From an uncultured Prolixibacteraceae bacterium (GTDB lineage: Bacteria > Bacteroidota > Bacteroidia > Bacteroidales > Prolixibacteraceae): DNA of 56,699 nucleotides. The notes under the pieces are model-generated. The model was not told the origin of the DNA and made no database searches. It worked only from the letters and a program-made list of their open reading frames with translations. Shown here one piece after another: positions 34,421-42,527 of this stretch; within the stretch, counting starts at the first letter, position 1; each line of letters begins with the position of its first letter. A program made the translations under genes and the position numbers. The stretch is from contig CAJXZG010000024.1 of the NCBI GenBank assembly GCA_913063265.1, forward strand, positions 1 to 56,699, in the 5' to 3' direction.

Positions 34421-34544
34421 TACACCCCGTTTCCGACAGGCTCTGCCACCGGCAGACCGCTGTATCCAACTGTCCCCCTGAATTCAGGGGGACAGTTGAG
34501 GCCGCACCCCCGATGTATCGGGTAAGGCCGAAACAGGGGGTAAT
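34421..34544. repeat. Three-hairpin nested inverted-repeat element (element A)
   Basis: Imperfect outer arms (TACACCCCGTTTCCG at 34421-34435, and GGCCGAAACAGGGGGTAA at 34527-34544) enclose three hairpins: TCTGCC/GGCAGA (34442-34456), a perfect 32-base palindrome with 16-base arms CAACTGTCCCCCTGAA (34467-34498), and CCCGAT/ATCGGG (34509-34522). It is GC-rich against its surroundings, has no ORF, and follows the dienelactone hydrolase stop. The layout suggests a non-autonomous mobile element (MITE or REP-type) or a structured RNA end. It fills most of the 304-base gap 34411-34714; the remainder holds only a promoter candidate. Confidence 0.7.
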
Positions 34545-34680
34545 CTTATCAGCGATTATCCATCAAATCAGTATTATTTGTGTTCCTTTTTATTTAACTC
34601 TATTTCTCTGAAATTCTGTTAAAATTTAAATTCATTTCCATCTAATCTCAAATTTCATTTTCTTCATCAACAACAATTTT

Positions 34681-34688
34681 TACTTTTG
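34681..34688 (+). promoter_or_regulatory. Candidate -7 element for the DPP IV gene
   Basis: TACTTTTG matches TAnnTTTG and lies 26 bases before the ATG at 34715. A T-rich but imperfect -33 region lies about 19 bases upstream. Confidence 0.45.
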
Positions 34689-34714
34689 TTCCTGATAAAT
34701 AAAATTGGGATAAA

Positions 34715-36934
34715 ATGAAGATTGGTATCAATATACTACTGGCATTAGTTTTAGTGCTCGCCGTTCAGGCACAGGAAGAAAAGAAAATAACCCTCGAAGA
34801 TATATTTGTAAAAGAGACATTCAAGGCTCAATCGGTTGATGAACTTCGTCCGATGAAAGATGGCGAACATTACACCACACTTGAAAATAAAACCCAGGTA
34901 GTAAAATACAGTTACAAAACAGGAAAAGAAATTGAGGTCGTTTTTGACATCACAAAAATCCCGGATGCTCCTATTTCAAGTTTCGACAAATACGATTTTA
35001 GTCCTGATGAAACCAAAATAATGTTAACCACCGATATTCAGAAAATCTATCGACATTCGTACACAGCCCAATACTACGTATGGAATTTTGTAACAGAAGA
35101 ACTAACTCCACTTTCAGAAAAAGGAGCTCAGCAAGCTGCTACTTTTTCGCCGAACAGTGAAAGAATTGCATTTGCCCGCGATAATAATTTATTTATTAAA
35201 AGTCTGAAATTCGGTACTGAAAATCAGGTTACTTACGACGGAAAAAAGAACCAGATTATTAATGGTATTCCAGACTGGGTTTACGAAGAAGAGTTTGGAG
35301 ATTTTACAAATGAAGAAGGTTTTAACCGTGCTTTTTGGTGGTCGCCAGATAGTAAATTCCTGGCATTTGTACGATTCGATGAATCCGGGGTTCCGGATTT
35401 TAACATGCCTCTTTATCGTGGAGAAAGCCCGGCGATGGAAGAATACAGTTTGTATCCGGGAGAGTTTACATTCAAATATCCAAAGGCTGGTGAAAAAAAC
35501 TCAGAAGTCAGGGTGCTGGTTCATGAGCTACGTTCAAAAACCAATATGGATGCAGATATTGGCGAAAATAAAGACATTTATATTCCCCGTTTAAAATGGA
35601 CGCCGGATGCCAACAGTCTTGTTATAATGCGTTTAAACAGAATGCAAAATAACCTTGATGTTTTATATGCCAATCCTTATACAGGAGATTCAAGAATAGT
35701 ATTCACCGAAAAAAACAAAAGATATGTGGATGAAAACTTCCTTGATAAATTTGTCTATCTGGAAGACGGAAAATTTGTAATTACAAGTGAACGGGATGGC
35801 TGGTCACATATTTATTTATACGACAATAATGGTTTTGAAATTAAGCAGCTCACAAAGGGCGATTTTGATGTTACCAACTTTTATGGTTATGATAATTTAA
35901 GAAAAGTATTTTATTACCAGGCAGCTGCTGAATCGCCACTAGAACGCGAAGTTTATTTTATTAGTCAGGACGAAAAAAAGAAGGGAAAAATTTCAACAAA
36001 AAAGGGAACAAATGATGTAATGTTTAGTACCAACTATAACTATTATATTAACACTTTCAGCGATAGTAAAACCCCAACTTTGATTACCTTACACGATAAC
36101 AAGGGTAAACTGATTAGAACTTTACAGGATAATACTGTCCTTAAAAATTCGGTTCAAAAACTTCAACTTCCGCAAAAAGAGTTTTTTAGTTTTACAAGCT
36201 CGCAGGGTGTGGAGTTAAACGGATATATGATTAAACCGGATGGTTTTGATTCATCCCAAAAATACCCTGTTTTAATGACACAATACAGCGGACCAAATTC
36301 GCAACGTGTAGCTAATTCCTGGGGCCGTGGAATTGGTTGGGAGCATTACCTGGCACAGGAAGGATTTTTAATTGTTTGTGTTGATCCCCGCGGTACAGCT
36401 GCCCGTGGCGAAGACTTTAGAAAAATTACTTATCTGCAACTGGGAAAGTTTGAGTCGGAAGATATGGTTGAGACGGCAAAATATCTGGGAGAACAGTCGT
36501 TTGTCGACAAAAATAATATTGCCATTTTCGGATGGAGTTACGGAGGTTTTATGACTTTGTTGAGTATGAAAAAAGGCGGTGATTTATTCAAAGCCGGAAT
36601 TTCTGTTGCACCGGTTACCAGTTTTCGTTTTTATGATACGGTTTATACTGAACGCTACATGAGAACTCCTACAGAAAATCCGGATGGTTACGACGAAAAT
36701 GCACCTCTTACCCATGCGGATGATATCACCGGAAGATTGTTGATAGTGCATGGTTTGGCAGATGATAATGTGCATGCTCAAAATACCATGGAATTTACAG
36801 AGAAAATGGTACAGGAAGGGATACAATTCGATATGGCAGTTTATACAAACCGGGATCATGGTATTCGTGGTGGAAATACTTCAATGCATCTGTATACTAA
36901 AATGACTGACTTTTTAAAACTGCATTTGCAGTAG
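34715..36934 (+). CDS. Dipeptidyl peptidase IV (S9B family)
   Basis: The 739-residue secreted protein has a signal ending Val-Gln-Ala-Gln and an N-terminal beta-propeller (about 40-480), including WVYEEEFGDFTNEEGFNRAF, whose Glu-Glu pair in S9B enzymes binds the substrate N-terminus. The C-terminal alpha/beta-hydrolase has IFGWSYGGFMTL (nucleophile Ser), HGLADDNVHAQNTMEF (Asp) and YTNRDHGIRGG (His). It removes X-Pro or X-Ala dipeptides from peptide N-termini in the periplasm or at the surface. Length and motif order match the well-known Bacteroidota DPP IV. It is monocistronic, with a TAnnTTTG element just upstream and a heptad repeat tract after its stop. Confidence 0.95.
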   Translation: MKIGINILLALVLVLAVQAQEEKKITLEDIFVKETFKAQSVDELRPMKDGEHYTTLENKTQVVKYSYKTGKEIEVVFDITKIPDAPISSFDKYDFSPDETKIMLTTDIQKIYRHSYTAQYYVWNFVTEELTPLSEKGAQQAATFSPNSERIAFARDNNLFIKSLKFGTENQVTYDGKKNQIINGIPDWVYEEEFGDFTNEEGFNRAFWWSPDSKFLAFVRFDESGVPDFNMPLYRGESPAMEEYSLYPGEFTFKYPKAGEKNSEVRVLVHELRSKTNMDADIGENKDIYIPRLKWTPDANSLVIMRLNRMQNNLDVLYANPYTGDSRIVFTEKNKRYVDENFLDKFVYLEDGKFVITSERDGWSHIYLYDNNGFEIKQLTKGDFDVTNFYGYDNLRKVFYYQAAAESPLEREVYFISQDEKKKGKISTKKGTNDVMFSTNYNYYINTFSDSKTPTLITLHDNKGKLIRTLQDNTVLKNSVQKLQLPQKEFFSFTSSQGVELNGYMIKPDGFDSSQKYPVLMTQYSGPNSQRVANSWGRGIGWEHYLAQEGFLIVCVDPRGTAARGEDFRKITYLQLGKFESEDMVETAKYLGEQSFVDKNNIAIFGWSYGGFMTLLSMKKGGDLFKAGISVAPVTSFRFYDTVYTERYMRTPTENPDGYDENAPLTHADDITGRLLIVHGLADDNVHAQNTMEFTEKMVQEGIQFDMAVYTNRDHGIRGGNTSMHLYTKMTDFLKLHLQ

Positions 36935-36940
36935 GAATGG

Positions 36941-36985
36941 AGAAGTCGGAAGTCGGAAGTGGGAAGTCGGGAGTCGGGAGTCGGA
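36941..36985. repeat. Degenerate heptad repeat (GAAGTCG) tract
   Basis: Six to seven tandem copies of a 7-bp unit: GAAGTCG, GAAGTCG, GAAGTGG, GAAGTCG, GGAGTCG, GGAGTCG, GAAAT. It starts seven bases after the DPP IV stop. This is the clearest member of the dispersed heptad family in the window. Confidence 0.75.
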
Positions 36986-37085
36986 AATCAAAAGAATTGA
37001 AACTCTATTTTAAGGAGAATTTTTTCAAAAATTGACTTTGTATTTCTTTTAAATAATTTATTGTTATACCAAATTCTTCAAACCA

Positions 37086-37652
37086 ATGAAAAAAATTACA
37101 CAATACTTCTTTCAAGGTGTTTTACTGGTTGCCCCACTGGCCATTATCATCTATATTGTATATGCCCTTTTTGTCAGGGTTGACGGGTGGTTGATTGAAC
37201 AAATGGAGTTATTATTTGGCTTCAGAATTCCGGGGCTGGGAATACTGGCATCTTTTATACTGTTAACCATACTTGGTTATATCGGACAGACAGCTTTGTT
37301 GCGGCCAATAAAAAAAGCGGGAAGACAGCTGATTAAAAAAATTCCGGTTTTAAACCTTCTGTATTCATCATTAAATGATTTGTTTTCAGCTTTTGTTGGC
37401 AAAGAGAAAAAGTTTAATGTTCCTGTAAAAGTACTTTTTAATAAGGAAAATGAACTCTGGAAACTGGGATTTATTACCCACGATTCGATGAAAGAAATTG
37501 GAAATAATGATTTAGCAGCAGTATATTTTCCACATTCCTACAATTTTTCAGGTGAACTGTATTTGGTTCCTTCTGACAGAATTACAAGAATAGAAATCTC
37601 ACCTGCTGAAACAATGAAGTTTATAGTCTCAGGGGGTGTCACACAAATTTAG
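37086..37652 (+). CDS. DUF502-family membrane protein
   Basis: The 188-residue protein opens with ITQYFFQGVLLVAPLAIIIY and a second membrane segment in GLGILASFILLTILGYIGQT, then KAGRQLIKKIPVLNLLYSSL and a soluble C-terminal half (YFPHSYNFSGELYLVPSDRI). This is the DUF502 pattern, a widespread inner-membrane family of unknown function. Its stop overlaps the stop of the convergent DUF4252 gene by four bases. No operon partner is present. Confidence 0.9.
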   Translation: MKKITQYFFQGVLLVAPLAIIIYIVYALFVRVDGWLIEQMELLFGFRIPGLGILASFILLTILGYIGQTALLRPIKKAGRQLIKKIPVLNLLYSSLNDLFSAFVGKEKKFNVPVKVLFNKENELWKLGFITHDSMKEIGNNDLAAVYFPHSYNFSGELYLVPSDRITRIEISPAETMKFIVSGGVTQI

Positions 37653-38149
37653 AAGTTTAAACTCAAGAAATTTTCTTTTGAAAAATCAATATGATTGTCA
37701 ATGATTTTTGGATCTATTTCTCCTCTTAAATAAACGAGTACATTGTCATCACCACCAACTAAAACAACCATTTCAGTGATTATATTATTATCCATTTTTC
37801 CATAAATGGTTACATTTTCATTTTTATCGTTTACTGACATTAATTGCTCATAGTCATTTTTACGGTTAATTTTTTCGTGAAACTCTTTATGCAGGTTTAT
37901 CCTTTGGTTTAAGTCGTGATCTTCAACCACCAGAACTCTGACTTTGTCGATACTTTCGATAATCTCTCTTTCATCTTCATCTATATCACCAAACTTTGCG
38001 CCCAATGCAATTACCCAACCCGGCACTGTTATCGTTGTTACCCCTTTTTTAAAACGATATTTAGCAAAGGCTTCTGATACTCCGGGATGATATTCGCATG
38101 ATGTAATTAAGAACAGGATTGAGGCAAAAAGTATAAGTTTTGTTTTCAT
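37649..38149 (-). CDS. DUF4252 lipoprotein
   Basis: About 166 residues from the ATG at 38149, which gives a short lipoprotein signal ending LFLITSC; an upstream TTG at 38185 would only spoil the signal. The mature region (VSEAFAKYRFKKGVTTITVP, then ESIDKVRVLVVEDH and MDNNIITEMVVLVGGDDNVL followed by VYLRGEID) matches DUF4252, a Bacteroidota family of small cell-envelope proteins whose role is unknown. It is separated from the upstream UbiA gene by the large inverted-repeat element B. Confidence 0.85.
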   Translation of the reverse strand: MKTKLILFASILFLITSCEYHPGVSEAFAKYRFKKGVTTITVPGWVIALGAKFGDIDEDEREIIESIDKVRVLVVEDHDLNQRINLHKEFHEKINRKNDYEQLMSVNDKNENVTIYGKMDNNIITEMVVLVGGDDNVLVYLRGEIDPKIIDNHIDFSKENFLSLNF

Positions 38150-38272
38150 AGCATTTCTATTTTCATTTCTGATGAGACGTATCAAACAGAAATATGTTAC
38201 CTCAAATGTGAAAATAAAAAATACTACATGTCAAAATATTAGATAAAGTGTCTGATTATTTCGATGAAAAAC

Positions 38273-38467
38273 TATTCTATCCAAACTTTGCACTATAACT
38301 AACACCGTCCTTTAGGGAGGTGAAAATCAAATCTTAGCATAGAGTAAAGAATTTGTAATATTTTGTAATTTAATTAAGTTACAAAATATTACAAATTCTG
38401 TTTTGGTTCAAAGTACTCAACCACCGACCTAAAGGACGGTGTTAGTCAAAACATTATGAATAGAATA
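38273..38467. repeat. 195-base nested inverted-repeat element (element B)
   Basis: Terminal TATTCTAT (38273-38280) pairs with ATAGAATA (38460-38467). Inside are 25-base arms at 38298-38322 and 38422-38446 with 23 of 25 positions complementary, containing ACTAACACCGTCCTTTAGG. The centre is a perfect 21-bp inverted repeat, 38348-38368 with 38379-38399, around a 10-base near-palindrome. No ORF is present. It fills nearly all of the 330-base gap between the UbiA gene stop and the DUF4252 start. The architecture is that of a MITE-like or REP-type element; no target-site duplication is obvious. Confidence 0.8.
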
Positions 38468-38479
38468 CCAATAATTATT

Positions 38480-39496
38480 TCAGAGAATTCCTGATTTTGT
38501 TATCACCAAATCCAGAATCAATCCCAACAAAAAGAGCAAACCAAATCGTTTGTTATAAATAAATGCATGAGCAGAAAGATAAAGTGGCCAGACACCTTTT
38601 TCCAATGTCTCGGGCTCAGTTTCAGGCCTTGGTTTTGAAAATACCTTTGCCGCCCAAATAAATTTTGGAATAGCAAAAACCACTACCGCCATGGCAAAAC
38701 CCAAAGCACCGCTGAATATCAACCATCCAACCAAGGCATACTGAGAAATCCAAAGTAATACAGTAAACCATCTTGAGTTACTTTCACCCAAAATTACCGG
38801 TAGTGTAAATACGCGTTTTTCTTTATCAGCATTCAGTTTGTCAGTATGTTTTCCAAATAAAACTGAAGTTGGTCCCAATGCGTAAATAATCCCAACAATC
38901 GCAACCGGCCAACTCCAAACTCCGCCTGAAGTAACAAAGTAAGTTCCACCTACCATTAATGGCCCCCAAACCAAAATCACAGTAATTTCACCTAATCCTA
39001 TGTATTTTAATGGCCAGGTATAAAAGAAAAGAAAGAACATTCCGGCCAACATTAAATAAAGAGTAGTAACACCGGTTTGATAAATCAGAAAAACTCCTGC
39101 CAAAACAGCAATCATTAAGGAAAAACCAATATAACTGTAAATTCCAACTTTCGATAGTAATCCATGCTCAACCGTTTGAGGTCCGTATAAAGAACGATAA
39201 TAATTTCCCTTATCAATCCCCTTTTTTGAGTCAATTAAATCATTTAATAAATTATTTGAAGCGTGCGCAAACACCAACCCAATTATTGCAGCTATAAAAT
39301 TTGCCCAGTAAAATGTGCCGTTGTACCAGGCCAAAACTCCACCGATTGTTCCCGCAATAACTGTCATAATAAAAACGGCCGACCTTGTAGCAATTAACCA
39401 TTTTGAAACGATATCAATTCGTAACCACTCTTCCTTTGAAATCCTTGGGATAGTTTTCAAGGCTCTTCCCCACATCCGAAAATCTATTGCATTCAT
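38480..39496 (-). CDS. UbiA-family prenyltransferase (MenA-like)
   Basis: The 338-residue protein has about nine membrane helices and the two aspartate-rich motifs of the UbiA superfamily: HASNNLLNDLIDSKKG (N-x(3)-D-x(3)-D) and LFGKHTDKLNADKEKRVFTL. Such enzymes attach a polyprenyl chain to an aromatic acceptor in the membrane; in this phylum the menaquinone enzyme MenA (1,4-dihydroxy-2-naphthoate) is the commonest. The second motif and the absence of men genes nearby leave the acceptor uncertain. The ATG at 39496 gives a 40-residue cytoplasmic leader before helix one. Confidence 0.85.
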   Translation of the reverse strand: MNAIDFRMWGRALKTIPRISKEEWLRIDIVSKWLIATRSAVFIMTVIAGTIGGVLAWYNGTFYWANFIAAIIGLVFAHASNNLLNDLIDSKKGIDKGNYYRSLYGPQTVEHGLLSKVGIYSYIGFSLMIAVLAGVFLIYQTGVTTLYLMLAGMFFLFFYTWPLKYIGLGEITVILVWGPLMVGGTYFVTSGGVWSWPVAIVGIIYALGPTSVLFGKHTDKLNADKEKRVFTLPVILGESNSRWFTVLLWISQYALVGWLIFSGALGFAMAVVVFAIPKFIWAAKVFSKPRPETEPETLEKGVWPLYLSAHAFIYNKRFGLLFLLGLILDLVITKSGIL

Positions 39497-39592
39497 TCTA
39501 TTTATTTTTGAATTTTACTATACAACTTTTCAAATCAAAGAATGTTCGTCAAATGCTTTCTAAATAAGAGCCTACTCTGAAAAGTTCTTTTT

Positions 39593-39685
39593 GCCACTAA
39601 AGCACTAAAGCACAAAATTTCATTAAAATGTTCAGCGCCAATAACGATGACTTTGTGGCTTTTAGCGCTTTGATGTTTTTGTGGC
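39593..39685. repeat. Imperfect long inverted repeat of the CACTAAAGCAC type
   Basis: The left arm (39593-39616) reads GCCACTAAAGCACTAAAGCA followed by CAAA; the right arm (39652-39685) is its imperfect complement, running from TTTGTGGCTTTTAGCGCTTT to TTTTTGTGGC. A 35-base loop separates them. It resembles the 47668-47772 element in its tandem CTAAAG/CAAAG units, and repeats of this kind are common between genes in this phylum. Confidence 0.55.
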
Positions 39686-39764
39686 ATTTTCTTATTTTCT
39701 ACTTTATAGATTGAGCTTAAATAAGGGTTATGTAAAAAATCAAAAATATCGCGTAACCAGAATT

Positions 39765-39813
39765 CGGACTTTCCTTAGTCCGATAATCCAATTTCAACTT
39801 TGGAAAGTTGAAA
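39765..39813. repeat. Twin-hairpin unit
   Basis: CGGACT/AGTCCG (39765-39782, six-base loop) is followed nine bases later by TTTCAACTTT-GG-AAAGTTGAAA (39792-39813), a perfect 10-bp stem. It is in the leader or upstream region of the RraA-like gene, ending 115 bases before its ATG. It could be a dispersed repeat or a regulatory structure. Confidence 0.5.
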
Positions 39814-39928
39814 TCCCAAAAGCAGATTCCAGGTCACGGAAGTAAAAGACAAAAGTTTTTTTCTCTTTACCTGAAATTTTATCAGACTGTATTATATTTA
39901 CTTTCTAAATCAAATAAATCAAACCAAT

Positions 39929-40747
39929 ATGAAACACTCTGGAATACTTTTAATCATCGCACTATTATTGAACTTTTTCGCAACAGCTCAGCAATCACCT
40001 GAAAAAGGAATCAATTACATTGAGACACAAACTTACACAGAAGAAGAGAATGCTGAAATTCTGAAATTATACGAAAACCTCAGGGTTGCAGACGTTTCTG
40101 ACGGTATGGATATGGTTGGGCTTCCCAATACCGGCCTGGTTGATCCGGCAATTCATCCCGATTGGGTAGATCGAAATGATCTTTCACATATTATTCGTGG
40201 TATAGCGGTAACCGCCAGATACGTACCTACTCAAAAACCTGATCGCCCAAAACCGGATGAAGATTTTGCCGCATGGGAAGGACATTTTTACAGTACCTAT
40301 TCTAACGAGGCTTTTGCAGAGGTAATTCAAAAAGGTTCGGTAATTGTTTTAGACGATGTCGAAGACAAAGACATTGGTTCCATTGGCTCAAATAATATAC
40401 TTTCGTGGGTAAAGGCAGGTGCAGTAGGCGTTGTTACCGATGCAGGCTCACGTGATACCGATGAAGTTGCAATTCAAAAAGTTCCTTTATACCTGCGTAA
40501 AAAAGGAAGGGGAATTCGCCCAGGAAGAAATGAACTGGAATCAGTTAACCGTCCTGTGGTTATTGGTGGGGTTTTGGTTTGTCCCGGTGATGTTGTCGTT
40601 GCCGACGGAGATGGTGTGATTGTTGTTCCACGAAAAGTAGCAAAAGAAGTGGCAGAAAATGCACAGGCCGTTTTGGAGAAAGATAAAGCTGGGCGCAGAA
40701 ACCTCTACAAAAGCCTGGGATTGCCGATGGATCAAACGGTGAAGTAG
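39929..40747 (+). CDS. Secreted RraA-like protein
   Basis: The 272-residue protein begins with a signal peptide (ILLIIALLLNFFATAQQ). The rest matches the RraA/HMG-CHA aldolase-type fold: LRVADVSDGMDMVG, the GSNNILSWVKAGAVGVVTDA segment ending in GSRD, which holds the Arg-Asp metal/substrate motif, and RPVVIGGVLVCPGDVVVADG. Characterised relatives are cytoplasmic class II pyruvate aldolases, oxaloacetate decarboxylases, or the RNase E inhibitor RraA; export of such a domain is unusual. A sulfatase gene follows in the same direction 189 bases on, suggesting an extracytoplasmic degradation role, which is inference. Confidence 0.82.
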   Translation: MKHSGILLIIALLLNFFATAQQSPEKGINYIETQTYTEEENAEILKLYENLRVADVSDGMDMVGLPNTGLVDPAIHPDWVDRNDLSHIIRGIAVTARYVPTQKPDRPKPDEDFAAWEGHFYSTYSNEAFAEVIQKGSVIVLDDVEDKDIGSIGSNNILSWVKAGAVGVVTDAGSRDTDEVAIQKVPLYLRKKGRGIRPGRNELESVNRPVVIGGVLVCPGDVVVADGDGVIVVPRKVAKEVAENAQAVLEKDKAGRRNLYKSLGLPMDQTVK

Positions 40748-40750
40748 GTC

Positions 40751-40787
40751 AAAAGTCGGAAGTTGAAGACCGAAGACGGAAGTCAGG
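40751..40787. repeat. Heptad repeat tract (GAAGTCG family), degenerate
   Basis: Reads AAAAGTCGGAAGTTGAAGAC then CGAAGACGGAAGTCAGG, a decayed form of the tract at 36941. It starts three bases after the RraA-like stop. Confidence 0.5.
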
Positions 40788-40803
40788 GATTCAATATGGT
40801 TCA

Positions 40804-40819
40804 CGCTGCGGCCGCAGCG
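40804..40819. repeat. Perfect 16-base GC palindrome
   Basis: CGCTGCGGCCGCAGCG is a perfect palindrome, very GC-rich for this genome, 56 bases after the RraA-like stop. Followed by CGCCGCGAGCACCGCGAGAAG-like sequence. It could be a terminator stem without a U tract, a protein-binding site, or half of a dispersed repeat. Confidence 0.5.
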
Positions 40820-40936
40820 ATATAAACGCCGCGAGCACCGCGAGAAGAAAGCAATTGAACGAAACACAAAGTTGGAATTCGGTAGTTAAAGGCAAAAGTA
40901 AAAAGTGAAAAGGCAAAAAAGATTGAATAAATTAAT

Positions 40937-42523
40937 ATGAAGCAGGTTTTTATTTATTTGGGAATTATCATTGTTTTAATTTTTGGCACATTTTTTATTT
41001 ATACCAAACTGGTTACAATTGTGCCTGAAAAATCGGCTACCAAACCAAATATTATTGTAATTCTGGGCGATGATATCGGCTACTCAGATATAGGTCCTTT
41101 TGGCTCTGAGATTCAGACTCCTAATCTGGATAAACTTGCCAATGAAGGAATTCGGTTCTCCAATTTTTACAACATGTCGAAATGTGAACCTTCACGCTCA
41201 AGCCTTTTTACAGGATTATACGAGGGTGGAAAAAATTCTGTAAACTTTGCTCAAATTCTTAAAAATGAAGGATATTATGTTGTTCACTCTGGTAAAGAAC
41301 ACTGGATGAAATGGGCACCGGAACATGTTTACGCAAAAAATGTGTTTGATCAATCAATTACCTTTAAAGCTATGAGTGAGTTTTTTGCTCCTCGGGATGC
41401 CGAATTTGTAAATCCTTTTATACTTAATAGCGATACTATTCCTTGGACAGAAGTTTATCATGAACAAAAACCTTTTTTTAAAACTGATGCGCTTACAGAT
41501 AATGCCCTCAGATGGATAGAAAAACCAGTGCAGGAAAATCAACCATTTTTCCTTTTTCTGGGTTACGGAGCAGCACATTACCCTTTGCAAGCCAGACCGG
41601 AAGATATCGCAAAATACAGAGGTAAATACATGAAGGGTTGGGATAAAATCAGAGAAGAAAGAACCGAAAGGCTTAAAGAAATGGGCTTGATTGATAAGGA
41701 TACAAAATTAAGTCCACCAAGTAGCAATATCAATAAATTCAGGGGGCATCCTAAAGGAGATGAAGAAATCAGGGCAAATATTCCCTTGTATCGTGAATGG
41801 CAAACTTTGGATGAAAAAGAAAAAGATGACCTTGATCTGGAAATGGCTGTTTTTGCTGCGATGGTAGACAGAATGGACCAAAACATTGGCCGTGTTTTAG
41901 ACTATATTGATAAAAAGGGAATTGCGGATAATACCATTGTAATTTACCTTTCTGATAATGGATCATGTCCCTACGACAGTAACCGTGACTTTGAATATCC
42001 TCCGGGAGTTGCTGAAGGATTCAGAACTTTATGTGCTGCCTGGGCAAATGCGGGAAATACACCCTTCAAATATTTTAAACAATATGGCCATGAAGGAGGA
42101 GCTCATACCCATTTTATTATGCGCTGGCCAAAAAAGATAAAACCTGAACAACTTACTCATCAAACAGGCCATATTGTAGATATAGTTCCAACGCTTCTGG
42201 AAGCTGCAAAAATTGAATATCCAACTCAATTAGGTGATATATCACCTCAAAAATTACAGGGAAGTTCGTTTATGCCAGTCTTGATGGGTGAAAAAAGAGA
42301 AGAACCGGAATTTTATCTTTCCGGCTGGACAGACAGATTTCGAATGTATCGGCAAAAAGACTGGAAAATTGTAAAATTAAACGGCGAAGAATGGGAATTG
42401 TATAATCTGAAAGAAGATCCAACAGAAATAAATGACCTGGCAGCTACAAGTCCGGAAAAAGTAGTTGAATTGGTAAATGCCTTAAAAAACAAACAGGAAG
42501 AACTTAAAAAGGCAGCAAAATAA
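40937..42523 (+). CDS. Sulfatase (type I, formylglycine-dependent)
   Basis: The 528-residue protein has an N-terminal hydrophobic anchor or signal (VFIYLGIIIVLIFGTFFIYT) followed by the alkaline-phosphatase-like sulfatase domain: IIVILGDDIGYSDIGPFG with two metal-binding Asp, then MSKCEPSRSSLFTG, whose Cys83 in Cys-x-Pro-Ser-Arg is the residue converted to formylglycine. HSGKEHWMKW and VIYLSDNGSCPYD supply further active-site residues. It removes sulfate esters from sulfated glycans or steroids outside the cytoplasm. The maturation enzyme (anSME or FGE) is not in the window. The C-terminus (MYRQKDWKIVKLNGEEWELY followed by NLKEDPTEINDL) is typical of the family. Confidence 0.94.
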   Translation: MKQVFIYLGIIIVLIFGTFFIYTKLVTIVPEKSATKPNIIVILGDDIGYSDIGPFGSEIQTPNLDKLANEGIRFSNFYNMSKCEPSRSSLFTGLYEGGKNSVNFAQILKNEGYYVVHSGKEHWMKWAPEHVYAKNVFDQSITFKAMSEFFAPRDAEFVNPFILNSDTIPWTEVYHEQKPFFKTDALTDNALRWIEKPVQENQPFFLFLGYGAAHYPLQARPEDIAKYRGKYMKGWDKIREERTERLKEMGLIDKDTKLSPPSSNINKFRGHPKGDEEIRANIPLYREWQTLDEKEKDDLDLEMAVFAAMVDRMDQNIGRVLDYIDKKGIADNTIVIYLSDNGSCPYDSNRDFEYPPGVAEGFRTLCAAWANAGNTPFKYFKQYGHEGGAHTHFIMRWPKKIKPEQLTHQTGHIVDIVPTLLEAAKIEYPTQLGDISPQKLQGSSFMPVLMGEKREEPEFYLSGWTDRFRMYRQKDWKIVKLNGEEWELYNLKEDPTEINDLAATSPEKVVELVNALKNKQEELKKAAK

Positions 42524-42527
42524 TTAA

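Larger units (their letters stand above)
39497..39928. other. 432-base intergenic region holding two inverted-repeat structures
   Basis: Between the divergent UbiA and RraA-like genes. It contains a long imperfect inverted repeat (39593-39685) and a twin-hairpin unit (39765-39813), both listed. A TATATTTA at 39894-39901 is a weak -7 candidate for the RraA-like gene. No gene is supported. Confidence 0.5.

Noticed and set aside
34467..34498. Simple intrinsic terminator of the dienelactone hydrolase gene
   Set aside because: The palindrome lacks a U run and is one of three hairpins within outer repeat arms, so a repeat element is a better description; a secondary terminating effect remains possible.
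40541..40867. Minus-strand frame of 108 codons spanning the RraA-like gene end and palindrome
   Set aside because: It covers the conserved end of the RraA-like protein on the other strand and repeat sequence; no family resemblance.
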